Positions 42,277-51,617 of a stretch of 64,000 nt of DNA are shown here, piece by piece. The stretch is taken from assembly GCA_902363835.1 (NCBI GenBank), contig CABJBM010000017.1:62001-126000 (forward strand), read 5' to 3'. The notes under the pieces are model-generated. The model ran no database searches, was not told where the DNA came from, and saw only the letters and a program-made list of their open reading frames with translations. Every line of letters begins with the position of its first letter. Position 1 is the stretch's first letter. The translations under genes were made by a program, and so were the position numbers. Source of the stretch: Lachnospiraceae bacterium. Its GTDB lineage: Bacteria; Bacillota; Clostridia; Lachnospirales; Lachnospiraceae.

Positions 42277-44601
42277 TTATCCCGCAGTCCTCTCAATGTC
42301 TATGACCCCTTCGATTTGTCTCAGCTTATCAACCAGCTTTCTCAGCTCTTCCACGCCATGGGTATCAAAGGTCATGGTAATGGTCGCCTTGCCCTGCTTG
42401 TTGGTTCTGGAGTTCATGGAGGTGATGTCGATCTGCCTCTCTGTGAATACCTTGGATATGTCAACAAACATGCCGATCCGGTTATTTGCAAATATCTTGA
42501 TTTCCGCGGAATACCGCTCCTTGGTGTCGTCCCCCTCTGCCTGCTGCCATTCCGCATCAATCAGACGGTTCCGTTCATCCTCCGGCAGGTTTAAGACGTT
42601 GACGCAGTCTGTTCTGTGAATGGAAATTCCACGTCCCCTGGTGACAAAACCCACGATCTCATCTCCCGGTACCGGGCTGCAGCACTTGGAAAAGCGGACC
42701 GCAAGGTCATGGATTCCCTTTACCACGATTCCGCTGCCGGAACGTCTCTTTACAGGGAGCCTGCTGCTCATATCCTCAATATCATTTAAAATGCTGTTGT
42801 CCGTAACATCCTTCTTAAGCTTCTTATTCCGCTCATCAACCATCTTATTGATGACCTGGCCCTCTTTTAAGCCTCCGTGTCCGATGGAGGCAAGGACGGA
42901 TTCCCAATCACGGAAGGCATAGCGCTTCATGACCTTTTCCTGGTATTCCGACTTGTTGATATCAGAATAATTGATTCCCTTTGTCTTGCAGTAACGGTCT
43001 ACCATTTCCTTGCCGCGAAGGATGTTATCTTCTTTCAGTTCTGTTTTAAACCACTGGTTGATCTTGTTCTTGGCCTGGGTGCTCTTCACCATATTCAGCC
43101 AGTCCCGGCTGGGACCTCTGCTGTTCTGGGAAGTGATGACCTCCACCTGGTCTCCGTTCTCAATCACGTATTCAATGTTCACCAGTTTTCCATTGACTCT
43201 GGCTCCCACCATCTTGTTGCCTACTGCACTGTGGATGGAGTATGCAAAATCAATGGGCGTGGAACCGGCAGGAAGATTCTTCACATCCCCGGAAGGCGTA
43301 AAGCAGTAAACACTGTCTGAGAACAGATCCAGGTCTCCTTTTACCATATTTAAGAATTCCTTGTTGTCGGACATGTCCTTCTGCCATTCCAGAATCTGGC
43401 GCAGCCAGCTTAGCTTTTCTTCCTCTTTGCCTGCTGCCACCTGTCCGCTGCCGCTCTCCTTATACTTCCAGTGTGCGGCGATTCCGTATTCCGCGGTACG
43501 GTGCATCTCATAAGTACGGATCTGTATCTCAAAGGGCTGCCCGTTGTTTCCGATAAGTGTGGTGTGAAGAGACTGGTACATGTTGGGCTTTGGCATTGCA
43601 ATATAATCCTTGAAACGGCCTGGAATAGGCTTATACATCTCATGGATCACTCCAAGGGCAGCATAACAGTCCTTTACACTGTCCACGATGATCCGCACCG
43701 CAAATAAGTCATAGATCTGGTCCAGGGTCTTGTTCTGATTCACCATCTTCTTGTAGATGCTGAAAAAATGCTTTACACGGCCATCCACCCTGGCATCGAT
43801 CCCGCCGGATCTTAAGTGGTCCTGCACCTCATCCACAATGCTCTTTACAAAGGTTTCCCTGGCATCCTTTTTCAGTGATATTTTTTCCGCCAGCTCGTAA
43901 TAAATCTCCGGCTGCAGATATCTTAAGGACAGGTCATCAAGCTCGATTTTAATTTTGGAAATACCAAGGCGGTGGGCAATGGGAGCATAGATTTCCATGG
44001 TCTCCTTTGCCTTTTCCTTTTGTTTTTCCGGTTTCATGTACTGAAGCGTCCGCATATTGTGGAGGCGGTCCGCCAGCTTAATGATGATAACCCGGATATC
44101 CTTTGCCATGGCTAAAAACATTTTCCGCAGGTTCTCGGCCTGGATCTCCATCTTATCCATGGACCAGGATATCTGGGTCAGCTTGGTGACGCCGTCCACT
44201 AAAAGGGCCACCTCTTCCCCGAATTCAGCCTTCAGCTCATCTAAGGACATAATGGTGTCCTCTACCACATCATGAAGGATTCCTGCGGCAATGGTTTCCT
44301 TATCCATTTCCAAGTCAGCCAGAATAATGGCAACACAAAGAGGGTGAATGATATACGGTTCACCCGATTTGCGCCTTTGGTCCTTATGTGCGTCATCCGC
44401 AATATGATATGCCTTTTCTATCATGGTGATATCATCGGAAGGGTGATATCTCCTTATACTGTGGACCAGTTCTTCATAAAGTTCGTCCGGGCTGGTAAAA
44501 TCAGCCGGAGCCTCCAGATCCACATCTACCTTCCGCGCCTCCGGACGTTCCATCTCCAAAGCTGCCAAATTATTCTTTTCCATTGTTGGATTATCTGCCA
44601 T
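42277..44601 (-). CDS. relA: Bifunctional (p)ppGpp synthetase/hydrolase
   Basis: The long Rel enzyme of the stringent response, 774 residues. In order: HD hydrolase (IIHPLCVAIILADL, ILHDVVEDT, intact), RelA/SpoT synthetase (GRVKHFFSIYKKM, then YQSLHTTLIGNNGQPFEIQIRT), TGS domain (VYCFTPSGDVKNLPAGSTPIDFAYSIH), zinc-finger/helical region with RFSKCCSPVPGDEIVGFVTRG, and a C-terminal ACT domain. Intact HD and synthetase motifs predict both activities. AGGTG precedes the ATG. In the conserved add-relA-hydrolase-hemZ neighbourhood. Confidence 0.97.
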   Translation of the reverse strand: MADNPTMEKNNLAALEMERPEARKVDVDLEAPADFTSPDELYEELVHSIRRYHPSDDITMIEKAYHIADDAHKDQRRKSGEPYIIHPLCVAIILADLEMDKETIAAGILHDVVEDTIMSLDELKAEFGEEVALLVDGVTKLTQISWSMDKMEIQAENLRKMFLAMAKDIRVIIIKLADRLHNMRTLQYMKPEKQKEKAKETMEIYAPIAHRLGISKIKIELDDLSLRYLQPEIYYELAEKISLKKDARETFVKSIVDEVQDHLRSGGIDARVDGRVKHFFSIYKKMVNQNKTLDQIYDLFAVRIIVDSVKDCYAALGVIHEMYKPIPGRFKDYIAMPKPNMYQSLHTTLIGNNGQPFEIQIRTYEMHRTAEYGIAAHWKYKESGSGQVAAGKEEEKLSWLRQILEWQKDMSDNKEFLNMVKGDLDLFSDSVYCFTPSGDVKNLPAGSTPIDFAYSIHSAVGNKMVGARVNGKLVNIEYVIENGDQVEVITSQNSRGPSRDWLNMVKSTQAKNKINQWFKTELKEDNILRGKEMVDRYCKTKGINYSDINKSEYQEKVMKRYAFRDWESVLASIGHGGLKEGQVINKMVDERNKKLKKDVTDNSILNDIEDMSSRLPVKRRSGSGIVVKGIHDLAVRFSKCCSPVPGDEIVGFVTRGRGISIHRTDCVNVLNLPEDERNRLIDAEWQQAEGDDTKERYSAEIKIFANNRIGMFVDISKVFTERQIDITSMNSRTNKQGKATITMTFDTHGVEELRKLVDKLRQIEGVIDIERTAG

Positions 44602-44658
44602 ATGCCGTCACCTTTTTTTGTAGCATTCCTGGTTTTCACCTGCTTTTAAACGTAGTTA

Positions 44659-45651
44659 TCATTCATTATAATTATTTTTGTCGAAAAATGCAATTATTTT
44701 TTCTTTCTCCCCTTCTTCCAGGAAGGCGCCCTCCAGGGCGTACCGGTTCATTTGTCTTAGATCCGCTTCCGTAAATCCCATGTGTTTCTTAAGAAGTTCT
44801 GCTTCCTTTTCCAAAGTAGTATCTGAAACAGTCATATTATCCGTGTTATAGGTAACTCTGATTCCCCTGTCATAAAAAGCCTTTAAGGGATGCTCCTCTA
44901 TGGAGGGAACTGCCTTTGTCTGAAGGTTGCTGATTACACACATCTCTAAGGTAATCTTTTCCTTTTTTAAAAGGTCCATACATGCTTCTGACCGGATTGC
45001 AGCACATCCGTGCCCAATCCGTTTTGCCCCGTAATGGACCGCTTTCATGATATTTTCATAATCTCCGCATTCTCCCGCATGAATGGTAAAGGGAATTCCT
45101 TTCCGTCCTGCCTCCTTAAAAAGAGGCTCAAAATGCTCCATGGGGATCATTCCTTCCGGCCCTGCAAGATCCACCCCTGCAACGCCCTTCCCAAGATAGG
45201 CCTGGGCCAGCTCAAAGGTTTCCTCATTTTCCCGGTCAATTCCGTTTACCATGGCACAAAGAAGAATCCCTGCTTTCATCCCGGACTTTTCTGTGCCCTT
45301 TTTCACTCCCCTTATGACCGCTTCCACCGCCTTTTCCTTTGTCAGGCCCTTTCCCCTGTGGAGCTGGGGAGCAAAGCGGATCTCGCTGAGGATCAGCCCC
45401 TGTAAAGCCAGGTGCTCCGTTAAATGAAAGGAAGCGAGTTCCAGGGCTTCTTCTGTCTGAAGCAGCTTTCCCGGCAGATCAAAGCAATTTAAATATTCCA
45501 CCAGGCTTTCACAGTTTTCTCCTGCAACCAGACTTTTCATTCCCCCATGTCCTTCAAAGTCATATCCGATCTGCGCCGCAAGCCACCTTACCGTTTCAAT
45601 GGATAAGGATCCGTCCAAATGCAGATGGAGGTCTGTTTCCAATCGTTTCAT
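44659..45651 (-). CDS. add: Adenosine deaminase
   Basis: Deaminates adenosine to inosine in purine salvage. The 330-residue TIM barrel shows ETDLHLHLDGSLS (zinc ligands), FTIHAGECGDY, RIGHGCAAI and VTYNTDNMTVS; the last position of the usual NTDD motif is Asn, as in several bacterial deaminases of this branch. The ATG at 45651 has AAGGAGG 7 bases upstream. It lies 57 bases before relA and may be read with it. Confidence 0.93.
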   Translation of the reverse strand: MKRLETDLHLHLDGSLSIETVRWLAAQIGYDFEGHGGMKSLVAGENCESLVEYLNCFDLPGKLLQTEEALELASFHLTEHLALQGLILSEIRFAPQLHRGKGLTKEKAVEAVIRGVKKGTEKSGMKAGILLCAMVNGIDRENEETFELAQAYLGKGVAGVDLAGPEGMIPMEHFEPLFKEAGRKGIPFTIHAGECGDYENIMKAVHYGAKRIGHGCAAIRSEACMDLLKKEKITLEMCVISNLQTKAVPSIEEHPLKAFYDRGIRVTYNTDNMTVSDTTLEKEAELLKKHMGFTEADLRQMNRYALEGAFLEEGEKEKIIAFFDKNNYNE

Positions 45652-45811
45652 AACGATTCCTCCTTCATATTTAACTAATGAAAACATTCTATCATACTAC
45701 GGGGAAAGTAACAATTATTTCCTGGCATCCTCCCAGTTTTATGCCGCATTTGGGATCAGCCGGCTGTAGATTTATCTATCCTGCTCAAAATAAAAAGCTT
45801 CCCTGATAGTT

Positions 45812-45840
45812 AAAAAACGTGCCCCAAAAAGAAGGGCACG
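45812..45840 (-). terminator. Terminator closing the amino-sugar operon
   Basis: On the minus strand CGTGCCC pairs with GGGCACG around a nine-base loop and is followed by TTTTTT, about 80 bases past the nagZ stop. Confidence 0.85.
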
Positions 45841-45922
45841 TAAATTATACGTTAAAAAGGAGGGCACATGTCTTCCATCAGGGTGCCATATGCGGTTCCA
45901 TGGAATTTCCCCTTTTACAGCC

Positions 45923-47443
45923 TCACTGCTTCAGCAACGGCACAACCGCTTCAAAGGATTGCCTGCTGTATTCATATGCCGCTATTTTATCAACCTCATC
46001 TCCGACTTCGTCCAGATCATAGGGATTCCGGAAGGCTGCCATAACCATTGGTATCCTTAACTTTTCCAGTTCTTTTGCAAGGGAACTCTGCCCCCTGTTA
46101 AGATGTCCGTTGTAAGTTCCCATCACAAGATTTGTATATTCCTTACTTTTTACCTTTTCCAGTATTTCATTTATTTCTCCGTAATCCGGATCTATGGAAA
46201 AAGAACACGCCTCTCCGCCAAACCGTTCCTGCATAAATGATGCAAACAGCAGATCATCCATTACACTGCTGGAGGCCAAGGTGGAGCGGTAGGCATAACA
46301 ACTTAAAAACAGTGGATTTTCTCCCAGAAGGTGGTTATATCCTCTTTCCCGGTTCGTAAACCGTATGCTTTCGCGAAACAGTGATTTTACAAAGTCCCCA
46401 GGCTCCTTTTGGGATTTCTTTTCCCCTTCAGAATCAGGTGAGGCATATCTTTTTTTGTATGCAAGGATCCGTTCCACGGCATCATCTATCCTGGATATGG
46501 AAATCTCCCCGGATTCCACTGCCTTTTCTATTTCCCTTGCTGCTTCTGCTGCAAGGCTTGCCGTATGGGAAATAAAGATCAGATCCACGCCTGCCATAAT
46601 GGCCTTTTTGGCTCCGAAAGCAGTGCCAAAATATTCTTTGATGGCATTCATTTCTAGGCAATCCGAGATCACCAGCCCTTTAAATCCCAGCCTGTTTCTC
46701 AGAATTTCCCTGATCATGGTTTCCGACATGGTCACCGGTAAATTTTCCTTTCCGATTTTTGGAAACAGAATGTGAGCAAGGGTTACTGCAGTGGCCCCCC
46801 GCCGGATGGCTTCTTTAAACGGAATCAGCTCCTCCTGTTCCAGATCTTCATAGGATTTCCGGATGCAGGGCAGGGAAAGATGGGAATCCACCGCCGTATC
46901 CCCATGTCCCGGAAAATGCTTCACCGAACACATGATTCCGGAATCTAAGTATCCTTTCACCATTTCACAGCCGTATTCGGTTACAACGGCTTTGTCCGGT
47001 CCAAAGCTTCGCACACCGATTACCGGATTATGGGGATTGTTATTAATATCCAGAACCGGAGCCAGATTAAAGTTAATCCCAAGCTCTCTTAATTCCTGCC
47101 CGGTAAGCAGTGCAGCTTCATATGCATTTTCCTTATTTCCGGTTTGTGCAAGGGCCATTGCTCCCGGTATGTTAACCGATCCTTCCGGAAGCCGTCTTAC
47201 AACGCCCCCCTCCTGATCAATGGTGATAAAGGCATATTCTCCTGTTTCTTCCTTTACCAGCTTTTGAATGGAACCGCAAAGCGTCTTTAGCTGGTTCCTG
47301 CTTTCAACGTTATGGGAAAACAATATCATGTTCCCTATTTTATGCTCCCTTACCAGTTGTATCGTTTCTTCACTTAATTCCCCGGCCGGAAAACCGGCTA
47401 CAATCATCTGTCCGATCTTCTGCTTTAATGTCATTTCTCCCAT
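45923..47443 (-). CDS. nagZ: Beta-N-acetylhexosaminidase NagZ (GH3)
   Basis: A GH3 enzyme that removes GlcNAc from muropeptide or GlcNAc-MurNAc fragments. The 506-residue protein has SVKHFPGHGDTAVDSHLSLP, the GH3-NagZ segment with the His/Asp acid-base pair, ITIDQEGGVVRRL and the nucleophile region GLVISDCLEMNAIKE. The C-terminal ~170 residues are an additional domain, as in Bacillus NagZ rather than the short E. coli form. It starts at 47443 (MGEMTLKQK) and lacks a signal peptide, so it would act in the cytoplasm. Last gene of the operon, 16 bases after namZ. Confidence 0.93.
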   Translation of the reverse strand: MGEMTLKQKIGQMIVAGFPAGELSEETIQLVREHKIGNMILFSHNVESRNQLKTLCGSIQKLVKEETGEYAFITIDQEGGVVRRLPEGSVNIPGAMALAQTGNKENAYEAALLTGQELRELGINFNLAPVLDINNNPHNPVIGVRSFGPDKAVVTEYGCEMVKGYLDSGIMCSVKHFPGHGDTAVDSHLSLPCIRKSYEDLEQEELIPFKEAIRRGATAVTLAHILFPKIGKENLPVTMSETMIREILRNRLGFKGLVISDCLEMNAIKEYFGTAFGAKKAIMAGVDLIFISHTASLAAEAAREIEKAVESGEISISRIDDAVERILAYKKRYASPDSEGEKKSQKEPGDFVKSLFRESIRFTNRERGYNHLLGENPLFLSCYAYRSTLASSSVMDDLLFASFMQERFGGEACSFSIDPDYGEINEILEKVKSKEYTNLVMGTYNGHLNRGQSSLAKELEKLRIPMVMAAFRNPYDLDEVGDEVDKIAAYEYSRQSFEAVVPLLKQ

Positions 47444-47459
47444 GCTCCTGTCACCCCTT

Positions 47460-48602
47460 TCACTTATAAAGATGATATGCCTTTTTGCGTTCTGAAAACG
47501 CTTTTTCATCTCTTTCAAATTCAGCCAGCAATTCTTCCTTTGAAGCGGTTTTCTCTGTCAGCTGGTCTGATCCGAACAACAGATCCTCCATCCGCCTGGT
47601 GCTTCCCTCATAAGGATCCAGAAAAGCAAAGCGGTCTTCATAAATGGTCCGGATTGTATCAAGAAGCTCCAGACCACAGACCACAGACCGGAAAGCACGG
47701 CTGTCCGTAACATGAATATGGACCCCTTCGCAGGCTTCTCCCTTAAATTTTGAAAAATACGGAGTGAAATAAGCCGGAGAAAACAACACGCCCGGAAGCT
47801 TTTTCTCTGTCATATGCTTCACAAGTTTCCCTGCATCCACAAATGGCGCACCGATTATTTCAAAAGGCGCCGTAGTCCCCCTTCCTTCTGAAATATTAGT
47901 TCCTTCAAAAAGACAGGTACCTGCATACATCAATGCAGTTTCATATCTTGGCATTCCCGGGCTGGGCATCACCCACACATGGCCGGTCTCCGGATGCATG
48001 GTTTGCCTGTTCCAGCCCTCGCAAGGAATTACTGTCAGCCGGCAGCCAAGGTTTTTCTCCTCATTTACCATAAGGGCCAGTTCTCCCACCGTAAGTCCAT
48101 AACGCATGCAAAGAGGATATACCCCTACAAAGCTTTCAAATCCGGGTTTTAAGCAGTTTCCCTCCACCAGATCCCCAAGAGGATTATAGCGGTCCAGAAT
48201 AATAAGCTCCTTTTCAAACCTCGCACACTCTTCCATTGCATAGATCATTGTTGATATAAACGTGTAATATCTGACTCCAAGATCCTGAATATCATATACA
48301 ACGGCATCTACCTGATCAAGCATTTCCCTGGTCAGCCTTTTTGAATTTCTCCGGTACAGACTGTATACCGGCAATCCGGTGCAAGGGTCCATGTAATCCT
48401 CCACATCGCCCCCTGCCCCTACATTGCCCCTGACTCCGTGTTCCGGCCCAAACAGAGCCGTTAACCGGTACTTTGCATGAAGTATGTCAATGGTAGAATT
48501 TAAATGCCTGTCAACGCCTGAAACAGAAGTGATCAGACCCAGACGTTTCCCGTTTAAGACCTTATGCCAGCGGTCCACACAATCAATCCCGTTTTTTACC
48601 AT
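47460..48602 (-). CDS. namZ: NamZ-type exo-beta-N-acetylmuramidase (DUF1343, GH171)
   Basis: A 380-residue DUF1343 protein with the family signatures GLITSVSGVDRHL, LFGPEHGVRGNVGAGG, VVYDIQDLGVRYYTF and LDRYNPLGD. NamZ of Bacillus subtilis splits MurNAc from the non-reducing end of glycan fragments and works with NagZ. Unlike the secreted Bacillus enzyme this one starts MVKNGIDCVDRW with no signal peptide, implying use on imported fragments. It follows the PIG-L gene by 11 bases and precedes nagZ by 16, so it is fully embedded in the salvage operon. Confidence 0.93.
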   Translation of the reverse strand: MVKNGIDCVDRWHKVLNGKRLGLITSVSGVDRHLNSTIDILHAKYRLTALFGPEHGVRGNVGAGGDVEDYMDPCTGLPVYSLYRRNSKRLTREMLDQVDAVVYDIQDLGVRYYTFISTMIYAMEECARFEKELIILDRYNPLGDLVEGNCLKPGFESFVGVYPLCMRYGLTVGELALMVNEEKNLGCRLTVIPCEGWNRQTMHPETGHVWVMPSPGMPRYETALMYAGTCLFEGTNISEGRGTTAPFEIIGAPFVDAGKLVKHMTEKKLPGVLFSPAYFTPYFSKFKGEACEGVHIHVTDSRAFRSVVCGLELLDTIRTIYEDRFAFLDPYEGSTRRMEDLLFGSDQLTEKTASKEELLAEFERDEKAFSERKKAYHLYK

Positions 48603-48613
48603 ATTTTCCCTCT

Positions 48614-49330
48614 TTATAATTCCGATAATATAACCTTTTTTTGTTCCTGATCCACATTAAATGCTTCCGCATACTCTTTTCTTGCAAGACAGCCGTTTAC
48701 CCTCATGAGATGCTCGTAATACTCTTTATAGGGAAAGGATGTGCTGTGTATTGTAAACCAATGGGTGTCAATGGCCTTTTTCCACAGTTCAAAGCCTTCC
48801 TTTGATACTTCTAAGTAAATATATTTTTCAAAACCTGCCGAATCTTCCCAGTTCTCCGCATAGTAGGGTCCTTTTGCAAAATGAGCCCTGTCTTTCCTCT
48901 CAATTCCCGGAAGCCCTGCAAAAAACTGAGCATCCTTTACGATCCTGTGGGTTGCTTCATGATCCTTGTGCATGCTGTTCTTCCAATGGGTCAGCAGTGC
49001 AACCGGTCTGTATTGCCGGATTATATCGCAAAGCTGAAACCTTACCTCATCATTGTCCGGCAATTCTCCGTCTGTGTAAGGAAATACCACTGCTTCTCCT
49101 CCCAGCATTTCAGCAAAGGAGGAGGCTTCCTTTTCTTTTTGTATTCTGTATTCTTTTACCGGCATGCCAGGCGGATTCCCTCGTTCCCCGCCGGTCAATG
49201 CTACGGTGACAATCTTATAACCTTTTAATGCCATGGTCGCCAGAAATCCGCCGCTTGTCAGCTCCGCATCCCCTACATGGCCGCCTATTGCCATGATGCA
49301 CTTTCTTTCCCCGTTCATCCGTTTTTCCAT
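48614..49330 (-). CDS. PIG-L family deacetylase with altered first motif
   Basis: A 238-residue PIG-L/LmbE-type protein; the family removes acetyl groups from GlcNAc-like sugars using zinc. The second motif HKDHEATHRIV (His-x-Asp-His) is intact, but the first, normally AHPDDE, reads GHVGDAE: the metal-binding His and second Asp are kept while the Asp that acts as general base is Gly. Activity may therefore differ. The start at 49330 has GAGG upstream; 49318 and 49366 are alternatives. It overlaps the GNAT gene by 16 bases, indicating coupling within the operon. Confidence 0.82.
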   Translation of the reverse strand: MEKRMNGERKCIMAIGGHVGDAELTSGGFLATMALKGYKIVTVALTGGERGNPPGMPVKEYRIQKEKEASSFAEMLGGEAVVFPYTDGELPDNDEVRFQLCDIIRQYRPVALLTHWKNSMHKDHEATHRIVKDAQFFAGLPGIERKDRAHFAKGPYYAENWEDSAGFEKYIYLEVSKEGFELWKKAIDTHWFTIHSTSFPYKEYYEHLMRVNGCLARKEYAEAFNVDQEQKKVILSEL

Positions 49331-50295
49331 TCCTTCCTCATATCCGCCCAGGTTCTCACAATACAAAATCCTGCGGCTTCATAAATATTTCTTGCCGGAT
49401 TATTTTCCCCGGTAAAAAGGCTCATAAAAGCTGCCCCCATTTCCTTTAAGCTTATGCACAGCCTGCAAAACAGGACCGTTGATATCTTTTTCCCCCTGTA
49501 ATCGGAATCCACGCCGATTCCGCAAAAAAATCCTCTCCCGCTCTTTTCCACATCCAACGGCCCTGTAAATCCGATCACCTTGCCATTGTGTGCTGCGATC
49601 AGAATGGGACGGCTGTCTTTTCCTTTTGCCGCCTCTCCCAGAATGTCTCTCTCCCACAGGGGATTATTGAACTTATGTATCATTTCCTCCATGCCGTAAT
49701 GCCTGTCAGAATCATAAACCTCAATGGTGATTCCCTCTTTTTCCAGCTTCTGTATAATGTCTGCCGCAAATTCCGGCACATGATAGTCCTCAAGGTCCAG
49801 GTAATAGCTGTTCTGCATTGCATAATCCCTGTACCTGCAATTTTTGAAGAAAAGATAAGCGTTGCTTCCCACATCCACTCCCGGAGTATTGGGATGGTCC
49901 GCCGTCTTTTTCCCGGGAATATACCAGGAAAAGGTCATGGGATTAAAAAAGACGATCTCTATTTTTGAAACTCCGCTTTCTTTCCGGAGTCTGTCTTCCA
50001 GGCAGGCAAGCATTGCTCTTCCGATCCCCTGTCTCTGCATTTCCTTTTTTACAATAATCATGGAAACATAAGCCCTGTCCTGGCCGTTTACAAAGCAGCC
50101 GGACGCAAATCCCCGGCCATGTTCCTCCAAAATGGTGATTTTATGCACCTCATCTGACTGGTTTTCCATAAAAAATCTGTAAAAGGCACTCTGGTTTTCA
50201 AACGGCCGGAACAATACTTCTTTTGCCCTGACAGTATCTTCAAACAATTCATAGGCGGTTTCTGCATTCTCCTGGTTCAAATTCAAAAATTTCAT
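49315..50295 (-). CDS. Tandem-GNAT acetyltransferase
   Basis: A 326-residue protein with two GNAT modules: the first with VSMIIVKKEMQRQGIGRAMLACLE (about residues 80-100), the second with FFCGIGVDSDYRGKKISTVLF (about 260-280) and a closing YEAAGFCIVR. The start at 50295 follows AAGGAG at 8 bases. It lies between GH4 and the PIG-L deacetylase, so acetylation of glucosamine-type products is a plausible role, mirroring the deacetylase, but this is inference. Confidence 0.82.
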   Translation of the reverse strand: MKFLNLNQENAETAYELFEDTVRAKEVLFRPFENQSAFYRFFMENQSDEVHKITILEEHGRGFASGCFVNGQDRAYVSMIIVKKEMQRQGIGRAMLACLEDRLRKESGVSKIEIVFFNPMTFSWYIPGKKTADHPNTPGVDVGSNAYLFFKNCRYRDYAMQNSYYLDLEDYHVPEFAADIIQKLEKEGITIEVYDSDRHYGMEEMIHKFNNPLWERDILGEAAKGKDSRPILIAAHNGKVIGFTGPLDVEKSGRGFFCGIGVDSDYRGKKISTVLFCRLCISLKEMGAAFMSLFTGENNPARNIYEAAGFCIVRTWADMRKEWKNG

Positions 50296-50300
50296 ATATA

Positions 50301-51617
50301 TCACTCCTTATGGTCAAAAAACTGAGGCAGATAATCTTTATGGGCTTCCAGCAGCTCATCCAGTACGGCTTTTGCTTCCTTCTGGGAGGCCACAAGGGGA
50401 TTAATCATAAGCGCCAGCAGGGCCTTTTCCCGGCTTCCTGTTACCGCTGCCTGACATCCTGCTATTTCAAAGGATTTGATCTGCTGCAAAAGACCGTTGA
50501 CCGTCCATGGCAGTTCCACGTTCTGTACCGGAATTGGTCCTTCCTTTGTGATCCTGCAGCTGACTTCCACAATCTCATGATCCCCGAAATTTTTTATGGC
50601 ACCTCTGTTCACAGTGTTTACCACCTGAATGTCTCCCTTGTCATTATAAATGGAATTAATCAGATTACATGCCGAATCACTGTAAAAGGCACCGCCCCGC
50701 TGTGACAGCAGCTCCGGTTTTTCATTCAATTCCGGATCCTGATACTGCTCAAACAGCTTTTTTTCCACCTGCTCCACAAGCTCTGCTCTTGTCTCATGTT
50801 TTTCATATTTTTCCAGGGCTTCTTCTAAATATTCTTTTGCCATATAATAATATCTGTGATAGGAGCACGGCAGCACTCCAAGCTCTTTCACAAAGTCATT
50901 GTCCCAGGTGACTGCCTTTATATTCTTTACAACGCCGCCAGCCCCCCAATGGCTGACCACATCTTCCGTAATGTCCTTTCCATCCGCTTCCACTCTGGTG
51001 ACATAAACCATATGATTCAGACCACCCATGGTAACGTTCACCTCTTCCATGGACCGGCCAAGCTGATCTGCCACCGCTTTATGCATGCCGTAAGGCACGT
51101 TGCACAGTCCGATGAACTTCTGAAAGCCGCTGTAACGGTTCACTCCCTCCATGACCATGCCAACCGGATTCGTAAAATTAATCAGCCATGCATCCGGGCA
51201 CAGTTCCTCCATGTCCTTACAAATATCCAAAATAACCGGTATGGTTCTCATTCCCTTAAACAGACCGCCTGCACCATTGGTTTCCTGACCAAGGAGCCCG
51301 TGCTTTAAGGGGATTCTTTCGTCTTTCACCCTGGCCTGGAGCTGTCCCACCCGCAGCTGGGTGACCACAAAATCAGCCCCGAAAAGGGCCTCTCTCCGAT
51401 CCAGAGTTGTATGAATTTCCATTAAAACTCCTGCTTTTTTTACCATGCGCTTTGCAAATTCAGCTACAATACGTAACTTTTCCCTGCCCTCCGGAATATC
51501 CACCAGCCACAGCTCTTCCACAGGCAATGTTTCGTATCTTTTTAAAAATCCGTCCACCAGTTCCGGTGTGTAACTGGACCCTCCTCCGATTGCCACGATT
51601 TTCACACCTTTTTTCAT
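50301..51617 (-). CDS. GH4 NAD- and metal-dependent glycosidase
   Basis: A 438-residue family 4 glycosidase (6-phospho-beta-glucosidase type): the NAD-binding start VKIVAIGGGSSYTPELVDGF, VTQLRVGQLQARVKDER, NFTNPVGMV, and the metal-binding IGLCNVP and GLNHMVYV. GH4 enzymes use an oxidation-elimination route and act on 6-phosphorylated sugars. It overlaps the ROK kinase gene by four bases (ATGA), so the kinase and glycosidase are translationally coupled: a disaccharide would be phosphorylated by one and split by the other. The exact sugar is unknown. Confidence 0.93.
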   Translation of the reverse strand: MKKGVKIVAIGGGSSYTPELVDGFLKRYETLPVEELWLVDIPEGREKLRIVAEFAKRMVKKAGVLMEIHTTLDRREALFGADFVVTQLRVGQLQARVKDERIPLKHGLLGQETNGAGGLFKGMRTIPVILDICKDMEELCPDAWLINFTNPVGMVMEGVNRYSGFQKFIGLCNVPYGMHKAVADQLGRSMEEVNVTMGGLNHMVYVTRVEADGKDITEDVVSHWGAGGVVKNIKAVTWDNDFVKELGVLPCSYHRYYYMAKEYLEEALEKYEKHETRAELVEQVEKKLFEQYQDPELNEKPELLSQRGGAFYSDSACNLINSIYNDKGDIQVVNTVNRGAIKNFGDHEIVEVSCRITKEGPIPVQNVELPWTVNGLLQQIKSFEIAGCQAAVTGSREKALLALMINPLVASQKEAKAVLDELLEAHKDYLPQFFDHKE

